A stretch of 64,000 nucleotides of DNA from assembly GCF_002163625.1 (NCBI RefSeq), contig NZ_CP020892.1, positions 1,736,001-1,800,000 on the forward strand. Direction: 5' to 3'. Below the pieces are notes generated by a model, which saw only the letters and a list, made by a program, of their open reading frames with translations, searched no databases and was not told where the DNA came from. The DNA comes from Pseudomonas sp. M30-35. GTDB taxonomy: Bacteria; Pseudomonadota; Gammaproteobacteria; Pseudomonadales; Pseudomonadaceae. Made by a program: the position numbers and the translations under genes. Below, in pieces: positions 45,027 through 53,959 of the stretch (within the stretch, counting starts at the first letter, position 1; every line of letters starts with the position of its first letter).

Positions 45027-46091
45027 TCATTGCTGCGTTGAATCAAACCGATTGCTGAAGGCCTTGACGAAGGCGTTACGCAGAATTGATTTGAAGGCCT
45101 GCCAGTTGCTGACGTCGTAGGCGTTAAGGTCACCCGCAATCTCAATACGTGTGGCGAATTGGTCTTTGCTGTGGTTCTTCAGCAGCCAGCCGCCACTGCC
45201 AACCAAGGCTTCCCAGATCCCGCTGAACAGGTTTTTATCCTTGGCGGCAACATCTTGCTTCCAATCGAAAATTTCCATGTCACGCAGCAATGGCTTGGCA
45301 TAGCCGTCGACTTTGCCTTTGCGCGCCTCAAGCTCCATGACGAAATCACCATTACCTTTGGCAAAGTCAAAGTCGGCGTAGGTGCGAGTGAAGCTATTGA
45401 GTTGTTTCAGTTCGATATCGGTAGCGCGCAGCTTTATGTCGAAATCATCCAGCTCGCCCAGTGGGTTGAGCTTGGCGCTGGTTTGCAATGGTGCATTGCC
45501 AAAGATTTTACCGGTTGCCTGAAAGCTGGCAGGCAGTAGCTCCTTGCTCTCGTTGGTGTTGCTTAAATTAAGCAGCGTGGCATTCAGTTGTGTGGCTTTG
45601 ATGTCGACTGGGGGTTTTGAATTGAAGTTGCGGAAGGCGAGAGTGCCTTGATTAACGCGCACTTCGTTGAGCGTGATTGGCAGCAGTGCTTTAAGCTGCT
45701 GGCGCCAGTCAACGCCTTCACCTGTTTGTGAGTCGGCGGCATTACCACCGTCAACAAAGGTCAGTTTGGGCTGCTCGAAGACCACGCTCGCCACCACGGC
45801 TTGGTCGTGCCATAAAGCACTCCAGCTCACCGACAGATCAATCGAGGGCGCCTCAAGCAGCGGCACTGGAACCTTGCCGTTAACCTTGCTGATGTTCAGT
45901 TGATTAATCCGGTAGGCACCGCGCCACAGTGCGAGGTCAACGTCGGTGATATGCCCGCGATAATCACCCATGTCGGCAAGCTGCTCGTTTAGGTAATCAC
46001 GCACCAATGTCGGCAGCATGATATGCAGCACTACCAATAGGCAGGCGATGCTGATCAGAGTCCACAGTGGGATAGCGAAACGTTTTCTCAT
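45027..46091 (-). CDS. DUF748/AsmA-like envelope protein
   Basis: A 354-residue protein with one N-terminal membrane anchor (about 8-28) and a long beta-rich body beginning YRGHITDVDLALWRGAYRINQL. This pattern is that of the DUF748 and AsmA-like proteins that span the periplasm; larger members of that group help lipids move to the outer membrane. This one is short and its function is not established. Confidence 0.8.
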   Translation of the reverse strand: MRKRFAIPLWTLISIACLLVVLHIMLPTLVRDYLNEQLADMGDYRGHITDVDLALWRGAYRINQLNISKVNGKVPVPLLEAPSIDLSVSWSALWHDQAVVASVVFEQPKLTFVDGGNAADSQTGEGVDWRQQLKALLPITLNEVRVNQGTLAFRNFNSKPPVDIKATQLNATLLNLSNTNESKELLPASFQATGKIFGNAPLQTSAKLNPLGELDDFDIKLRATDIELKQLNSFTRTYADFDFAKGNGDFVMELEARKGKVDGYAKPLLRDMEIFDWKQDVAAKDKNLFSGIWEALVGSGGWLLKNHSKDQFATRIEIAGDLNAYDVSNWQAFKSILRNAFVKAFSNRFDSTQQ

Positions 46092-46215
46092 AACTAAACT
46101 GACTCACTAAATAACAATTGGTTTCCAATCATCGCGTTCAAGACGCGCATGACTACTGGACTGTCGGTAGCTTGCGTCATAGGCTAACCAGCTAACCCCG
46201 TACAAGGAATTCGTC

Positions 46216-47190
46216 ATGAGCCGCATCTTTGCAGACAACGCGCAAGCCATCGGCAATACACCGCTGGTGATGATCAATCGTTTGGGCCCGAAAGGGGTGA
46301 CCATTCTTGCAAAAATCGAGGGGCGTAATCCCGCTTACTCGGTGAAATGCCGGATTGGGGCCAGTATGGTTTGGGATGCGGAAGCTCGCGCTGTGCTTAA
46401 GCCGGGTATGACTATTGTTGAACCGACTTCCGGTAACACCGGCATTGGCCTTGCGTTTGTGGCGGCTGCCCGAGGCTACAAGCTGCTGCTAACCATGCCG
46501 GCCTCGATGAGCCTTGAGCGGCGCAAGGTGCTGAAAGCGCTTGGCGCTGAATTGGTGCTGACGGAACCAGCGAAAGGCATGAAAGGCGCTATCGAAAAAG
46601 CCACTGAAATTGCTCAGTCGGACAGCGCTAAATACTTTATGCCGCAACAATTCGAGAATCCGGCAAACCCGGAAATTCACGAGAAGACCACCGGCCCCGA
46701 AATCTGGAATGACACCGATGGCGCGATTGATGTGCTGATCTCCGGTGTCGGCACTGGCGGCACTATTACCGGCGTTTCGCGTTACATCAAAAACACCAAG
46801 GGTAAACCGATCCTTTCGGTCGCTGTCGAGCCCACCAGCTCGCCAGTTATCAGCCAGACCATTGCGGGCGATGAGGTCAAACCGAGCCCACACAAGATTC
46901 AAGGTATCGGCGCTGGTTTCGTGCCGAAAAACCTCGACTTGAGCATGGTTGATCGAGTTGAACAAGTGAGCGATGAGGACTCAAAAGCAGTGGCGCTACG
47001 CTTGATGCGCGAAGAAGGCATTCTCTGCGGTATTTCGTGTGGCGCCGCCATGGCCGCCGCGTTAAGAGTCGCGAATGAGCCGAACATGCAAGGCAAGACC
47101 ATCGTGGTGATCTTGCCCGACTCCGGCGAGCGCTACCTGTCGAGCATGTTGTTTAGCGACATGTTCAGCGAGCAAGAGCTGCAGCAGTAA
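46216..47190 (+). CDS. cysK: cysteine synthase A (O-acetylserine sulfhydrylase)
   Basis: A 324-residue PLP enzyme that makes L-cysteine from O-acetylserine and sulfide. The PLP Lys44 lies in NPAYSVKCR, the phosphate/substrate loop is PTSGNTG, and GTGGTITG binds the PLP phosphate. Length and motifs match Pseudomonas CysK. A ribosome site AAGGA precedes ATG 46216. Confidence 0.96.
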   Translation: MSRIFADNAQAIGNTPLVMINRLGPKGVTILAKIEGRNPAYSVKCRIGASMVWDAEARAVLKPGMTIVEPTSGNTGIGLAFVAAARGYKLLLTMPASMSLERRKVLKALGAELVLTEPAKGMKGAIEKATEIAQSDSAKYFMPQQFENPANPEIHEKTTGPEIWNDTDGAIDVLISGVGTGGTITGVSRYIKNTKGKPILSVAVEPTSSPVISQTIAGDEVKPSPHKIQGIGAGFVPKNLDLSMVDRVEQVSDEDSKAVALRLMREEGILCGISCGAAMAAALRVANEPNMQGKTIVVILPDSGERYLSSMLFSDMFSEQELQQ

Positions 47191-47197
47191 TAGTCTT

Positions 47198-47228
47198 CCC
47201 ACTGCAGCAGCCGTGCTGCTGTAGTGGG
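47198..47228. terminator. hairpin between cysK and the amidase gene
   Basis: A 13-bp stem (CCCACTGCAGCAG with CTGCTGTAGTGGG, one G-U pair) and 5-base loop in the convergent gap, 8 bases after the cysK stop. No T-run. Confidence 0.6.
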
Positions 47229-47241
47229 GGTATATCTGCCG

Positions 47242-48663
47242 TCAGGCCAGTGGGCGTGTGGTGTGAGGCTTGCTTATCGTCTCGAAGGCTTGGGCGAACT
47301 TGAGCAAGGTCAACTCATCGCGATAGCGGCCGATGATCTGCAGCCCGACGGGTAATCCATCGTCGCTAAAACCACACGGAACCGAGATGGCTGGATGGCC
47401 TGAGAGTGTGATTAGCGAGCAAGAATTCATCCATTCGATGTAATTGTTCATCGATTGCTCGCCGATACGTTCGACGAAAGGCTGTTCCACCGGGAATGGC
47501 AACACTTGGCTGACTGGCGCGATGATAAAGTCATATCGCTCAAGCAACGCTTGGGTATCACGGAATAACCGCGCTCTGACCGCTTCAGCATCAATCACAT
47601 CCTGGCTACTAAAACGCTGCGCTAGCTCGACGTTCCAGATCACTGTGTCTTTGAAGTGCTGACGTTGAGTCTTGAGCAAGTGGCCATAGCCTGTAGCGTA
47701 GGTCAGCGCACGTAACACTTGGAAGGCTTCTGCTGCGCCGCTGAAATCGGGTTCCGCATGTTCGACTGTACAACCCAGATCAGCAATGCGTTTTGCGCCA
47801 ATTTCAGTCATCGCGCGTACCGCTGGATCCACCGGCAGCCCACCTAAGTCTGGGCTGTAAGCGATCCGTGCGTGCTTCCAGTCGTCTTGCGCAAGGTCAC
47901 GGAACTGGTTAGCGGGTGATTCGATGGTGAGTGGGTCGCGTCGGTCAGGACCGGCGATCACACTCAGCAATAACGCCACGTCTGCCACGCAACGCCCCAT
48001 CGGACCGGCTACCGTGAGTTGGCCGAAACTGTTGTTATTCGGCAAATTTGGAACGCGACCAACCGAGGGGCGTAAACCCACCACATTGCAGAAGCTGGCC
48101 GGGTTGCGCAGTGATCCACCCATATCTGAGCCATCCGCCAGAGCGACCATGCCCGAGGCGAGGGCAACCGCTGCTCCACCGCTGCTACCTCCGCAGGTTT
48201 TTGACGGCGCATAAGGATTGCGGGTCGCGCCAAAAACGCTATTGAAGGTCTGCGAGCCTGCACCGAACTCTGGCAGGTTGCTCTTGCCCAGCAAAATAGA
48301 GCCCGCTTGCGCTTGGCGGGTGACAATTAGCGAGTCTTGAGTGGGAACATGTTCGGCATATATTTTTGAGCCCCACGTTGTACGCATGCCTGCAGTCAGA
48401 AAGGAGTCCTTGTGCGCAATCGGCAGGCCATGTAATGGGCCGAGCGATTCGCCGCGGGCTTGGCGCTGGTCAGCTGCATCGGCTTTGCGCAAGGCGCCTT
48501 CGGCATCAAGTGTCACCAGTGCGTTGAGCGTTGGGTTGTGCTGCGCAATTTTAGCCAAACAGGCTTCAGTCAGCTCGCGGGCGGATAAATGCCCTGAGCG
48601 GATTTCATTAGCCAATTCACATGCTGACCATGTCGTTAGCTCAGATTCTGGCTGCTTGGGCAT
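47242..48663 (-). CDS. amidase signature family hydrolase
   Basis: A 473-residue amidase-signature enzyme. The catalytic triad is complete: Lys85 (PIAHKDSF), cis-Ser160 (GGSSGG) and nucleophile Ser184 (GSDMGGSLRNPA). Such enzymes cleave C-N bonds of amides; the GatA relative is excluded by context because no gatB or gatC is adjacent. ATG 48663 has AAGGA upstream; the long frame beyond it crosses the promoter region and is rejected. A 21-bp palindrome lies between the start codon and the predicted promoter, and the divergent IclR gene probably controls it. Confidence 0.9.
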   Translation of the reverse strand: MPKQPESELTTWSACELANEIRSGHLSARELTEACLAKIAQHNPTLNALVTLDAEGALRKADAADQRQARGESLGPLHGLPIAHKDSFLTAGMRTTWGSKIYAEHVPTQDSLIVTRQAQAGSILLGKSNLPEFGAGSQTFNSVFGATRNPYAPSKTCGGSSGGAAVALASGMVALADGSDMGGSLRNPASFCNVVGLRPSVGRVPNLPNNNSFGQLTVAGPMGRCVADVALLLSVIAGPDRRDPLTIESPANQFRDLAQDDWKHARIAYSPDLGGLPVDPAVRAMTEIGAKRIADLGCTVEHAEPDFSGAAEAFQVLRALTYATGYGHLLKTQRQHFKDTVIWNVELAQRFSSQDVIDAEAVRARLFRDTQALLERYDFIIAPVSQVLPFPVEQPFVERIGEQSMNNYIEWMNSCSLITLSGHPAISVPCGFSDDGLPVGLQIIGRYRDELTLLKFAQAFETISKPHTTRPLA

Positions 48664-48678
48664 GAGTAATCCTTTGAG

Positions 48679-48699
48679 ATGTATTGCAATGCAATACAT
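48679..48699. promoter_or_regulatory. 21-bp palindrome, candidate IclR operator
   Basis: Perfect inverted repeat of ATGTATTGCA around a central A (arms 48679-48688 and 48690-48699). It lies 16 bases upstream of the amidase start codon and downstream of the amidase promoter, where a bound repressor would block elongation. Confidence 0.65.
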
Positions 48700-48719
48700 A
48701 TTGTCTTTAAGAGATACTA

Positions 48720-48749
48720 TATATACGGTAACCTTATTGACAGGGTCAA
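48720..48749 (-). promoter_or_regulatory. sigma-70 type promoter for the amidase
   Basis: On the minus strand TTGACC (complement of 48744-48749) and TATATA (complement of 48720-48725) are separated by 18 bases. The -35 forms part of TTGAC-AGG-GTCAA (48737-48749), so an opposing -35-like TTGACA is present on the plus strand as well. Confidence 0.55.
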
Positions 48750-48905
48750 GGCAGGCGATGTCTCCGCCCCAAAAAGCGTTGAACAGCGGTTGAAGCGTTA
48801 GGCAAAGCCATTGACGCAAGCAGCAATGAACCGCAGAAATAGCCCGCAACGATAAGTTAAATAAGCACAGTCGCAGTAAAACAAGAACAGCGTTAGGGGT
48901 GTGCA

Positions 48906-49682
48906 GTGATTGAGAAAGACGCAAGGCAGCAGCATGCGCAATTCATCGAAACCCTCGAAAAGGGCGTTCGAGTGCTTGAGGTTTTTCGCAACGGTCAAAC
49001 CTCAATAGGTCTGACAGAACTGGCACATCTCTGTCATATGAGCAAAAGCGCCGCGCAGCGCTTTACCCATACCTGGTGTGAGTTAGGTTATCTGGCTAAA
49101 GACGAGCACTCTCGTCGTTATCGATTGACCCACAAAGCCCTGGAACTGGGCTTTTTGTATCTACATACAGATCCGTTGATCAGTCGTGCCTTGCCCGCGT
49201 TGAAGCTGATTCGCGAACGCTGCAACTTGACCGTCAATCTTAGCGTGCTCAGTGGTCACGACATCGTCTATGTCATGCGTATTCCGGGACCGAACCAAAC
49301 CTTTGCGGAAATGCTGCCGGGGCGACGTATGCCGGCTTGGTCAACCTCGGCTGGGCGAGTACTTTTGTCGGCATTACCCGATGAACAAATTCGCGCGAGC
49401 CTTGCCAGTGTTGAGCCGGTCCCCTACACGGCGCATACCGAGCTGGATCGCGACGTGCTGTTCGAGCAGATTGTTCAGGCCCGCAAACAGGGATATGCAT
49501 TCACCCGTGATCAAGTATTGATCGGCCAGCTCGGGCTTGCCGCGCCTATTCGTAATGTGCATTTTCAAGCTGTAGCGGCCGTGAATATCACTGCCCATTC
49601 AAGCAATTGGTCCGCTGAAAAAATGCAGCAGGAGCTGGTGCCGTTGTTGATGGAAGTGACTCAGGCAGTGAGTGTTGGCTAG
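48906..49682 (+). CDS. IclR family transcriptional regulator
   Basis: A 258-residue regulator with an N-terminal winged helix (IGLTELAHLCHMSKSAAQRFTHTWCELGYL) and the C-terminal IclR effector domain containing PGRRMPAWSTSAGRVLLS. The start is GTG 48906 (AGGGG upstream). It is divergent from the amidase, 242 bases away, and is the obvious regulator for it. Confidence 0.92.
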   Translation: MIEKDARQQHAQFIETLEKGVRVLEVFRNGQTSIGLTELAHLCHMSKSAAQRFTHTWCELGYLAKDEHSRRYRLTHKALELGFLYLHTDPLISRALPALKLIRERCNLTVNLSVLSGHDIVYVMRIPGPNQTFAEMLPGRRMPAWSTSAGRVLLSALPDEQIRASLASVEPVPYTAHTELDRDVLFEQIVQARKQGYAFTRDQVLIGQLGLAAPIRNVHFQAVAAVNITAHSSNWSAEKMQQELVPLLMEVTQAVSVG

Positions 49683-49793
49683 CGGCTGATGGCTCAGATC
49701 ACCGTACGCCTAAACGCATATGCAATGTAGGTCACGTCATAAACGTACTCGGCGTGCCAGCAGCCAAACTCTTGCCTTCCTCCCAGAGGACCG

Positions 49794-50759
49794 ATGATGC
49801 TCTTGATCGACGAAGAACTTACCCTAAAGAAGCTGGAAGTCTTTCTCGCCTTCATGCGCAGCGGCAACCTGACACGCGCTGCCAATGATTTGAAAATCAG
49901 TAACGTCAGCGTACATCGGGCTATTCACTCGCTGGAAAGTGCCTTGCGCTGCCCATTGTTCAAACATGTTGGCCGCCACTTGATCCCTCTGGAAAGCGCC
50001 TATGTGCTTGAGGATAAAGCACGCAAGCTGGTTCAAGGCGCACAAGATATGGTCCGGCAGACTCGCGAAGCTGCGGGCTTTTCGGCAGGGCGCTTCAAGT
50101 TAGGCTCACTTTACTCATTAACGGTTAAGACTGTGCCGCAACTTATAATGGGTCTGAAATTGCGCCGTAGTGAGCTGAATATTGACTTGATCCTCGGCTC
50201 AAACGTCGACCTGATGTACAAGCTGAAAGACATGGAGCTAGACGCCATTTTGGTGGCTTTGGATGAGAGCACCAATAACCTGGACTGCCAGCTGTTACCG
50301 TTATTTTCAGATGATATCTTCCTCGCGGTGCCTAATGATTCACCCTTCGCCATGCAAGCCGAAGCAGATCTGGCAGAGTTATGCGATGCACCATTCATAA
50401 CCTTAGCGCAGGGCTATGCAACATTTCGCGACGGTGAACGGGTGTTTCAGCAAGCAGGCTTCGAGCCTAAAGTGGCGATGCAGGTGAATGATATCTTCAC
50501 CTTGCTTAGCATGGTCAGCTCTGGTGTGGGCTATGCGTTGCTCCCAGGCCGGGTTGCAGCGGTTTATGAAGGACGCATTCGGCTGATTCCGCTCCAAGCT
50601 AAATACAACCTGCAACAACACATCGGCGTGGTTTTTCTCAAGACCAGAGAGCGCGACCCAAACCTGCTTGCGCTAGTTGCTGAGTGCCGTATGTACGCTC
50701 ACAAGCATGCAGTGCAGACAGTGGATCAGAAGAGCAGAGTGTGGCCTCAGGTGGTCTAG
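49794..50759 (+). CDS. LysR family regulator, MdcR-like
   Basis: A 321-residue LysR-type activator. The helix-turn-helix is in GNLTRAANDLKISNVSVHRAIHSLE (residues ~24-48). The effector domain (FKLGSLYSLTVKTVPQLIMGLKLRRSELNIDL and GVGYALLPGRVAAVYEGR) is, as far as I recall, nearly identical to MdcR/MadR, the regulator of malonate decarboxylase genes in Pseudomonas and Klebsiella. No malonate decarboxylase genes are in this window; the nearest genes are a convergent AbgT transporter and the IclR gene upstream. ATG 49794 and 49797 are both possible after GAGGA. Confidence 0.85.
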   Translation: MMLLIDEELTLKKLEVFLAFMRSGNLTRAANDLKISNVSVHRAIHSLESALRCPLFKHVGRHLIPLESAYVLEDKARKLVQGAQDMVRQTREAAGFSAGRFKLGSLYSLTVKTVPQLIMGLKLRRSELNIDLILGSNVDLMYKLKDMELDAILVALDESTNNLDCQLLPLFSDDIFLAVPNDSPFAMQAEADLAELCDAPFITLAQGYATFRDGERVFQQAGFEPKVAMQVNDIFTLLSMVSSGVGYALLPGRVAAVYEGRIRLIPLQAKYNLQQHIGVVFLKTRERDPNLLALVAECRMYAHKHAVQTVDQKSRVWPQVV

Positions 50760-50784
50760 GGTTGTTGCGATTAGCTAGACCACC
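50750..50784. terminator. hairpin shared by two converging genes
   Basis: GGTGGTCTAG (50750-50759, including the LysR stop codon) pairs with CTAGACCACC (50775-50784) over a 15-base loop, 14 bases before the AbgT stop at 50799. Confidence 0.55.
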
Positions 50785-50798
50785 GGGTGCAGCAACGG

Positions 50799-52355
50799 CT
50801 ACATATGCATATAGATGTCTGGCCCGACCGGAAAGCCAAGCAAGGTCCACAGCAGCATAAACAATGTCCACGTCACCAGGAAGCCTAACGCGAGCGGCAG
50901 CATCGTCGCCATTAAGGTGCCAAGTTTTAACTTTGGATAGTATTGCTGCATAAACGCTAGCACCACCGCGAAGTAGGGCGACAGTGGGGAAATGATATTG
51001 GTCGTGCTATCACCCACCCTAAACATTGCCATGGTGAATGCAGGCTCGATATTCAACTGCATCAGCATCGGGATAAAAATAGGCGCAAACAAAGCAAACT
51101 GTGCAGAGCCTGACGTCATGAAAATATTCATGACTGCTGTCAGCAAAATGAAACCGACAATCAAGCTGTAGCCGGTTAACCCCAGCGAGGACAAAAACGT
51201 CGCGCCCTCAAAAGCAACCAGGCTGCCAATCCCACTCCATTTGAACAACGCAATGAACTGCGAAATCATAAAGAACAGCACCAGGATGGAGGAGAGACTC
51301 TTTATGCATTCCGTCATGATCTCGGGGATGTCTTCGGCTTTTTGAATAACCCCCGTAGCCTTACCGTAAATGTAGCCAACCCCAAGAAAGTAGATAAACA
51401 GAAAGGGGACAAAAGACTTCATGAACGGCGAAGGAATCAGTCCACCGTCGGCATTTCTGAACGGAGAGTCTGTAGGCAGCAAGATAAAAGCTATCAGCCC
51501 TATAAACGCCAAGGTGAAAAGTCCCGCTTGTTTTAATCCGCGTTTTTCTTCTGCGCTGATTTCTGTTTGTAACGCTGCTTTTGCTTTGGGATTTATGGTC
51601 AATACCGACAGCGGCAAAATCCGATTGAGCCGAGGCTCAACAATTTTGTCGACGATGATCGTACCGACAATCGCAAGCAAAATGACAGAGCAGGCGGCAA
51701 AGTAATAGTTGTCCACTGGCGACACATAAGCATCTGGGTCAATTATCCTTGCTGCTTCAGTCGCGATTCCTGAGAAAATTGCATCACCTGCGGTGACGAA
51801 GAAGCTGGCGTCGTAGCCTGCGCCAACGGCGGCGTATGCAGCGGCGGCACCGGCGATAGGGTGACGCCCAACTGACTGGAAAATCATCGCAACCAAGGGA
51901 ATGAAAATCAAAAAACTGGCATCTGAAGCAATCGAAGACGACACCCCTGTAACAAACACCAGAAACGTCAGCAGGTGCCTTGGCGCCTTGGTCACGGTTT
52001 GCTTCATCACGATAGAGATAAGGCCTACGTGATCGGCAACACCGACGCCGAACATCACAACAATTATCGTACCCAGTACAGGGAAGTTGACAAAGTTACT
52101 GACCAAACTGGTAAAGATATGAACAACACCCTCTCCAGAGGCGAGGCTTTTAACCAATACCGCTTCACCCGTTTTCGGGTTCATGCTGTGAATGCCAAAA
52201 TAGTTCAGTGCTGCTGAAAGTATTATCGTGAATATCAATAAATAAAAGAACAAGAAGAAAGGGTGTGGAAGCTTGTTGCCAACTTTCTCTATTGCCCCCA
52301 GAAAGCCAGATAGCTTATCCGTTTCAGGCAATACCGTTTCGACATTATTGCTCAT
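50799..52355 (-). CDS. AbgT family transporter
   Basis: A 518-residue membrane protein of the AbgT family (p-aminobenzoyl-glutamate transporter and sulfonamide-efflux relatives). It shows FLGAIEKVGNKLPHPFFLFFYL at the N-terminus, SDASFLIFIPL, HPIAGAAAAYAAVGAGYDA and VGDSTTNIISPL. It lies 27 bases after the M20 amidohydrolase gene on the same strand, the same pairing as abgA/B with abgT in E. coli, where the transporter imports an N-acyl glutamate that the hydrolase then cleaves. Confidence 0.93.
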   Translation of the reverse strand: MSNNVETVLPETDKLSGFLGAIEKVGNKLPHPFFLFFYLLIFTIILSAALNYFGIHSMNPKTGEAVLVKSLASGEGVVHIFTSLVSNFVNFPVLGTIIVVMFGVGVADHVGLISIVMKQTVTKAPRHLLTFLVFVTGVSSSIASDASFLIFIPLVAMIFQSVGRHPIAGAAAAYAAVGAGYDASFFVTAGDAIFSGIATEAARIIDPDAYVSPVDNYYFAACSVILLAIVGTIIVDKIVEPRLNRILPLSVLTINPKAKAALQTEISAEEKRGLKQAGLFTLAFIGLIAFILLPTDSPFRNADGGLIPSPFMKSFVPFLFIYFLGVGYIYGKATGVIQKAEDIPEIMTECIKSLSSILVLFFMISQFIALFKWSGIGSLVAFEGATFLSSLGLTGYSLIVGFILLTAVMNIFMTSGSAQFALFAPIFIPMLMQLNIEPAFTMAMFRVGDSTTNIISPLSPYFAVVLAFMQQYYPKLKLGTLMATMLPLALGFLVTWTLFMLLWTLLGFPVGPDIYMHM

Positions 52356-52382
52356 GCGTCTTTTCCCTTTTTATACTTTATT

Positions 52383-53540
52383 TTAAGAAAGTAATGAGTC
52401 TGCAAGGCTTAAGTAGCAATCCTTCGCTACTGAAATAATGGAATCGTTGAAGTCATAATGAGGGTTGTGCAAGTAAGCAGAATCCAAACCGTTACCAATG
52501 AAGAAATAGCAACCGCAAACTTCTTCCAGGTAAAAGCTGAAGTCCTCTGCGCCCATGGTGGGCATATAGTCAATTTTTTCAACTTTCCCATGGTCAAAAT
52601 TCTTCTTGAACGCATTTATTGCTATATCGGTTGCCTTTGGGTCATTAACGAGCGCAGGGATATCCAACAGCACGTTGAAGGCATAGTCACAGGCTCCGGA
52701 AATGCAGGCAGACTTGAGTGCGTTTTCGGTTGCGGCGACTAATAAATTACGTGTATTCAGTGAGTCGGAACGTAAACTAATGGTTAGCGTGCACGCGTCC
52801 GGGATTACATTGATTCCCTTGCGACTACCGGCCTGAATGCTGGATACCGTCACCACACCTGAGCGTAAAGGTGATAACTGCCGAGCCACTGCTGCTTGCA
52901 CGTGATTGATGAACTGAGCCGCGACAACGATAGGATCGCAGGCCAAGTGGGGCATTGCAGCATGCCCGCCTTTGCCGGTGATAATGATTTCAATGGAGGT
53001 GTCGCCGCCCATTGCTGAGCCGGGCTTGGCAAAGATATAGCCTTGTTCGAAACCGGGTCGGTTATGAAAGCCGAAAATCATGTCAACTTTCGGGCTTTCC
53101 AGAACACCGTCGTCAATCATTGCCTTGGCTCCGGCCCCACCTTCTTCAGCGGGTTGGAAAATAAGTTTAATTTTCCCTTTGTATTGGTCCTTTCTCTGCA
53201 TCAGTGCTTCTGCTGCACATAACAATGATGCGGTGTGGCCGTCATGGCCGCAGGCGTGCATTTTTCCATCGATCGTTGATTTGTAAGGAATGCAGTTTTG
53301 CTCATGAATGGGCAGTGCATCCATATCACTTCGAAATGCAATACAAGGTCCCGGCCGCTGGGTATCCAGCAAACCAACGACACCCGTCTTGCCAAGCCCT
53401 TCGGATACTACATAACCTAGGTCTTTGAGGATTTTGGCGACTAATTGCGCAGTGTTAGTTTCTTCATATTTGAGTTCAGGGTGCTTGTGAATTTCATGCC
53501 TGAGTTCAATGTATTTACTGATGTCGAGATGTGTATTCAT
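52383..53540 (-). CDS. M20 family amidohydrolase (HipO/AbgA-like)
   Basis: A 385-residue metal-dependent aminoacylase/amidohydrolase of the M20D type. Metal ligands are in CGHDGHTA, EEGGAGA, FGFHNRPG and the late HNPHYDFND; a dimerisation domain lies about residues 180-290. Relatives hydrolyse hippurate, indole-3-acetyl-aspartate or aminobenzoyl-glutamate. First gene of a likely two-gene operon with the AbgT transporter. Confidence 0.92.
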   Translation of the reverse strand: MNTHLDISKYIELRHEIHKHPELKYEETNTAQLVAKILKDLGYVVSEGLGKTGVVGLLDTQRPGPCIAFRSDMDALPIHEQNCIPYKSTIDGKMHACGHDGHTASLLCAAEALMQRKDQYKGKIKLIFQPAEEGGAGAKAMIDDGVLESPKVDMIFGFHNRPGFEQGYIFAKPGSAMGGDTSIEIIITGKGGHAAMPHLACDPIVVAAQFINHVQAAVARQLSPLRSGVVTVSSIQAGSRKGINVIPDACTLTISLRSDSLNTRNLLVAATENALKSACISGACDYAFNVLLDIPALVNDPKATDIAINAFKKNFDHGKVEKIDYMPTMGAEDFSFYLEEVCGCYFFIGNGLDSAYLHNPHYDFNDSIISVAKDCYLSLADSLLS

Positions 53541-53959
53541 TGTTGTTATTACTCTCTACTTAAGCGGCCACTGTATGCGTGAATATAAAAATATGCGCAA
53601 GATTTCAACGCTATACGTTTAACTTCGTATTTAACCAAGATGCTGTATAAGTGATATCGCGTAATAAATACTTAGCTGGGGCATGCGTGGACTCCACGAG
53701 GTTGCGCAATTGTGGAGTTACCTTAGGCAGATGAGTTGATGCTCATCAATCAAGCTGGTTGAACCATTATTACTCTTGGGCTAATAGTAATTTGTTTCGA
53801 CCAGACTTTAGCGCTGTTGACAGGCATTCAACTGGCTACAAAGAGTCGTAATGTTGTTCTGCAGATATGTGCTGATACAGCATATTACTGACTGAAGTTA
53901 CCCCGCTGGCGCGCATAGTGCATATGCCAGAGGGGGTTGTTTGCAAGCGTGGCTGAAAA
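53541..53959. other. 419-bp AT-rich intergenic control region upstream of the M20-abgT operon
   Basis: No credible gene. It holds a minus-strand promoter candidate (TTGAAA at 53608-53603, 17-base spacer, TATTCA at 53585-53580), a 13-bp perfect palindrome CGTGGACTCCACG (53686-53698) with a further GTGGAGT at 53712-53718, and an inverted repeat GATGAG-6-CTCATC (53730-53747). The GTGGAG units are candidate regulator sites. Confidence 0.45.

Noticed and set aside
48664..48924. Long N-terminal extension of the amidase to 48924
   Set aside because: It would run through the promoter and palindromic operator candidate and lacks any domain; ATG 48663 has a good ribosome site.
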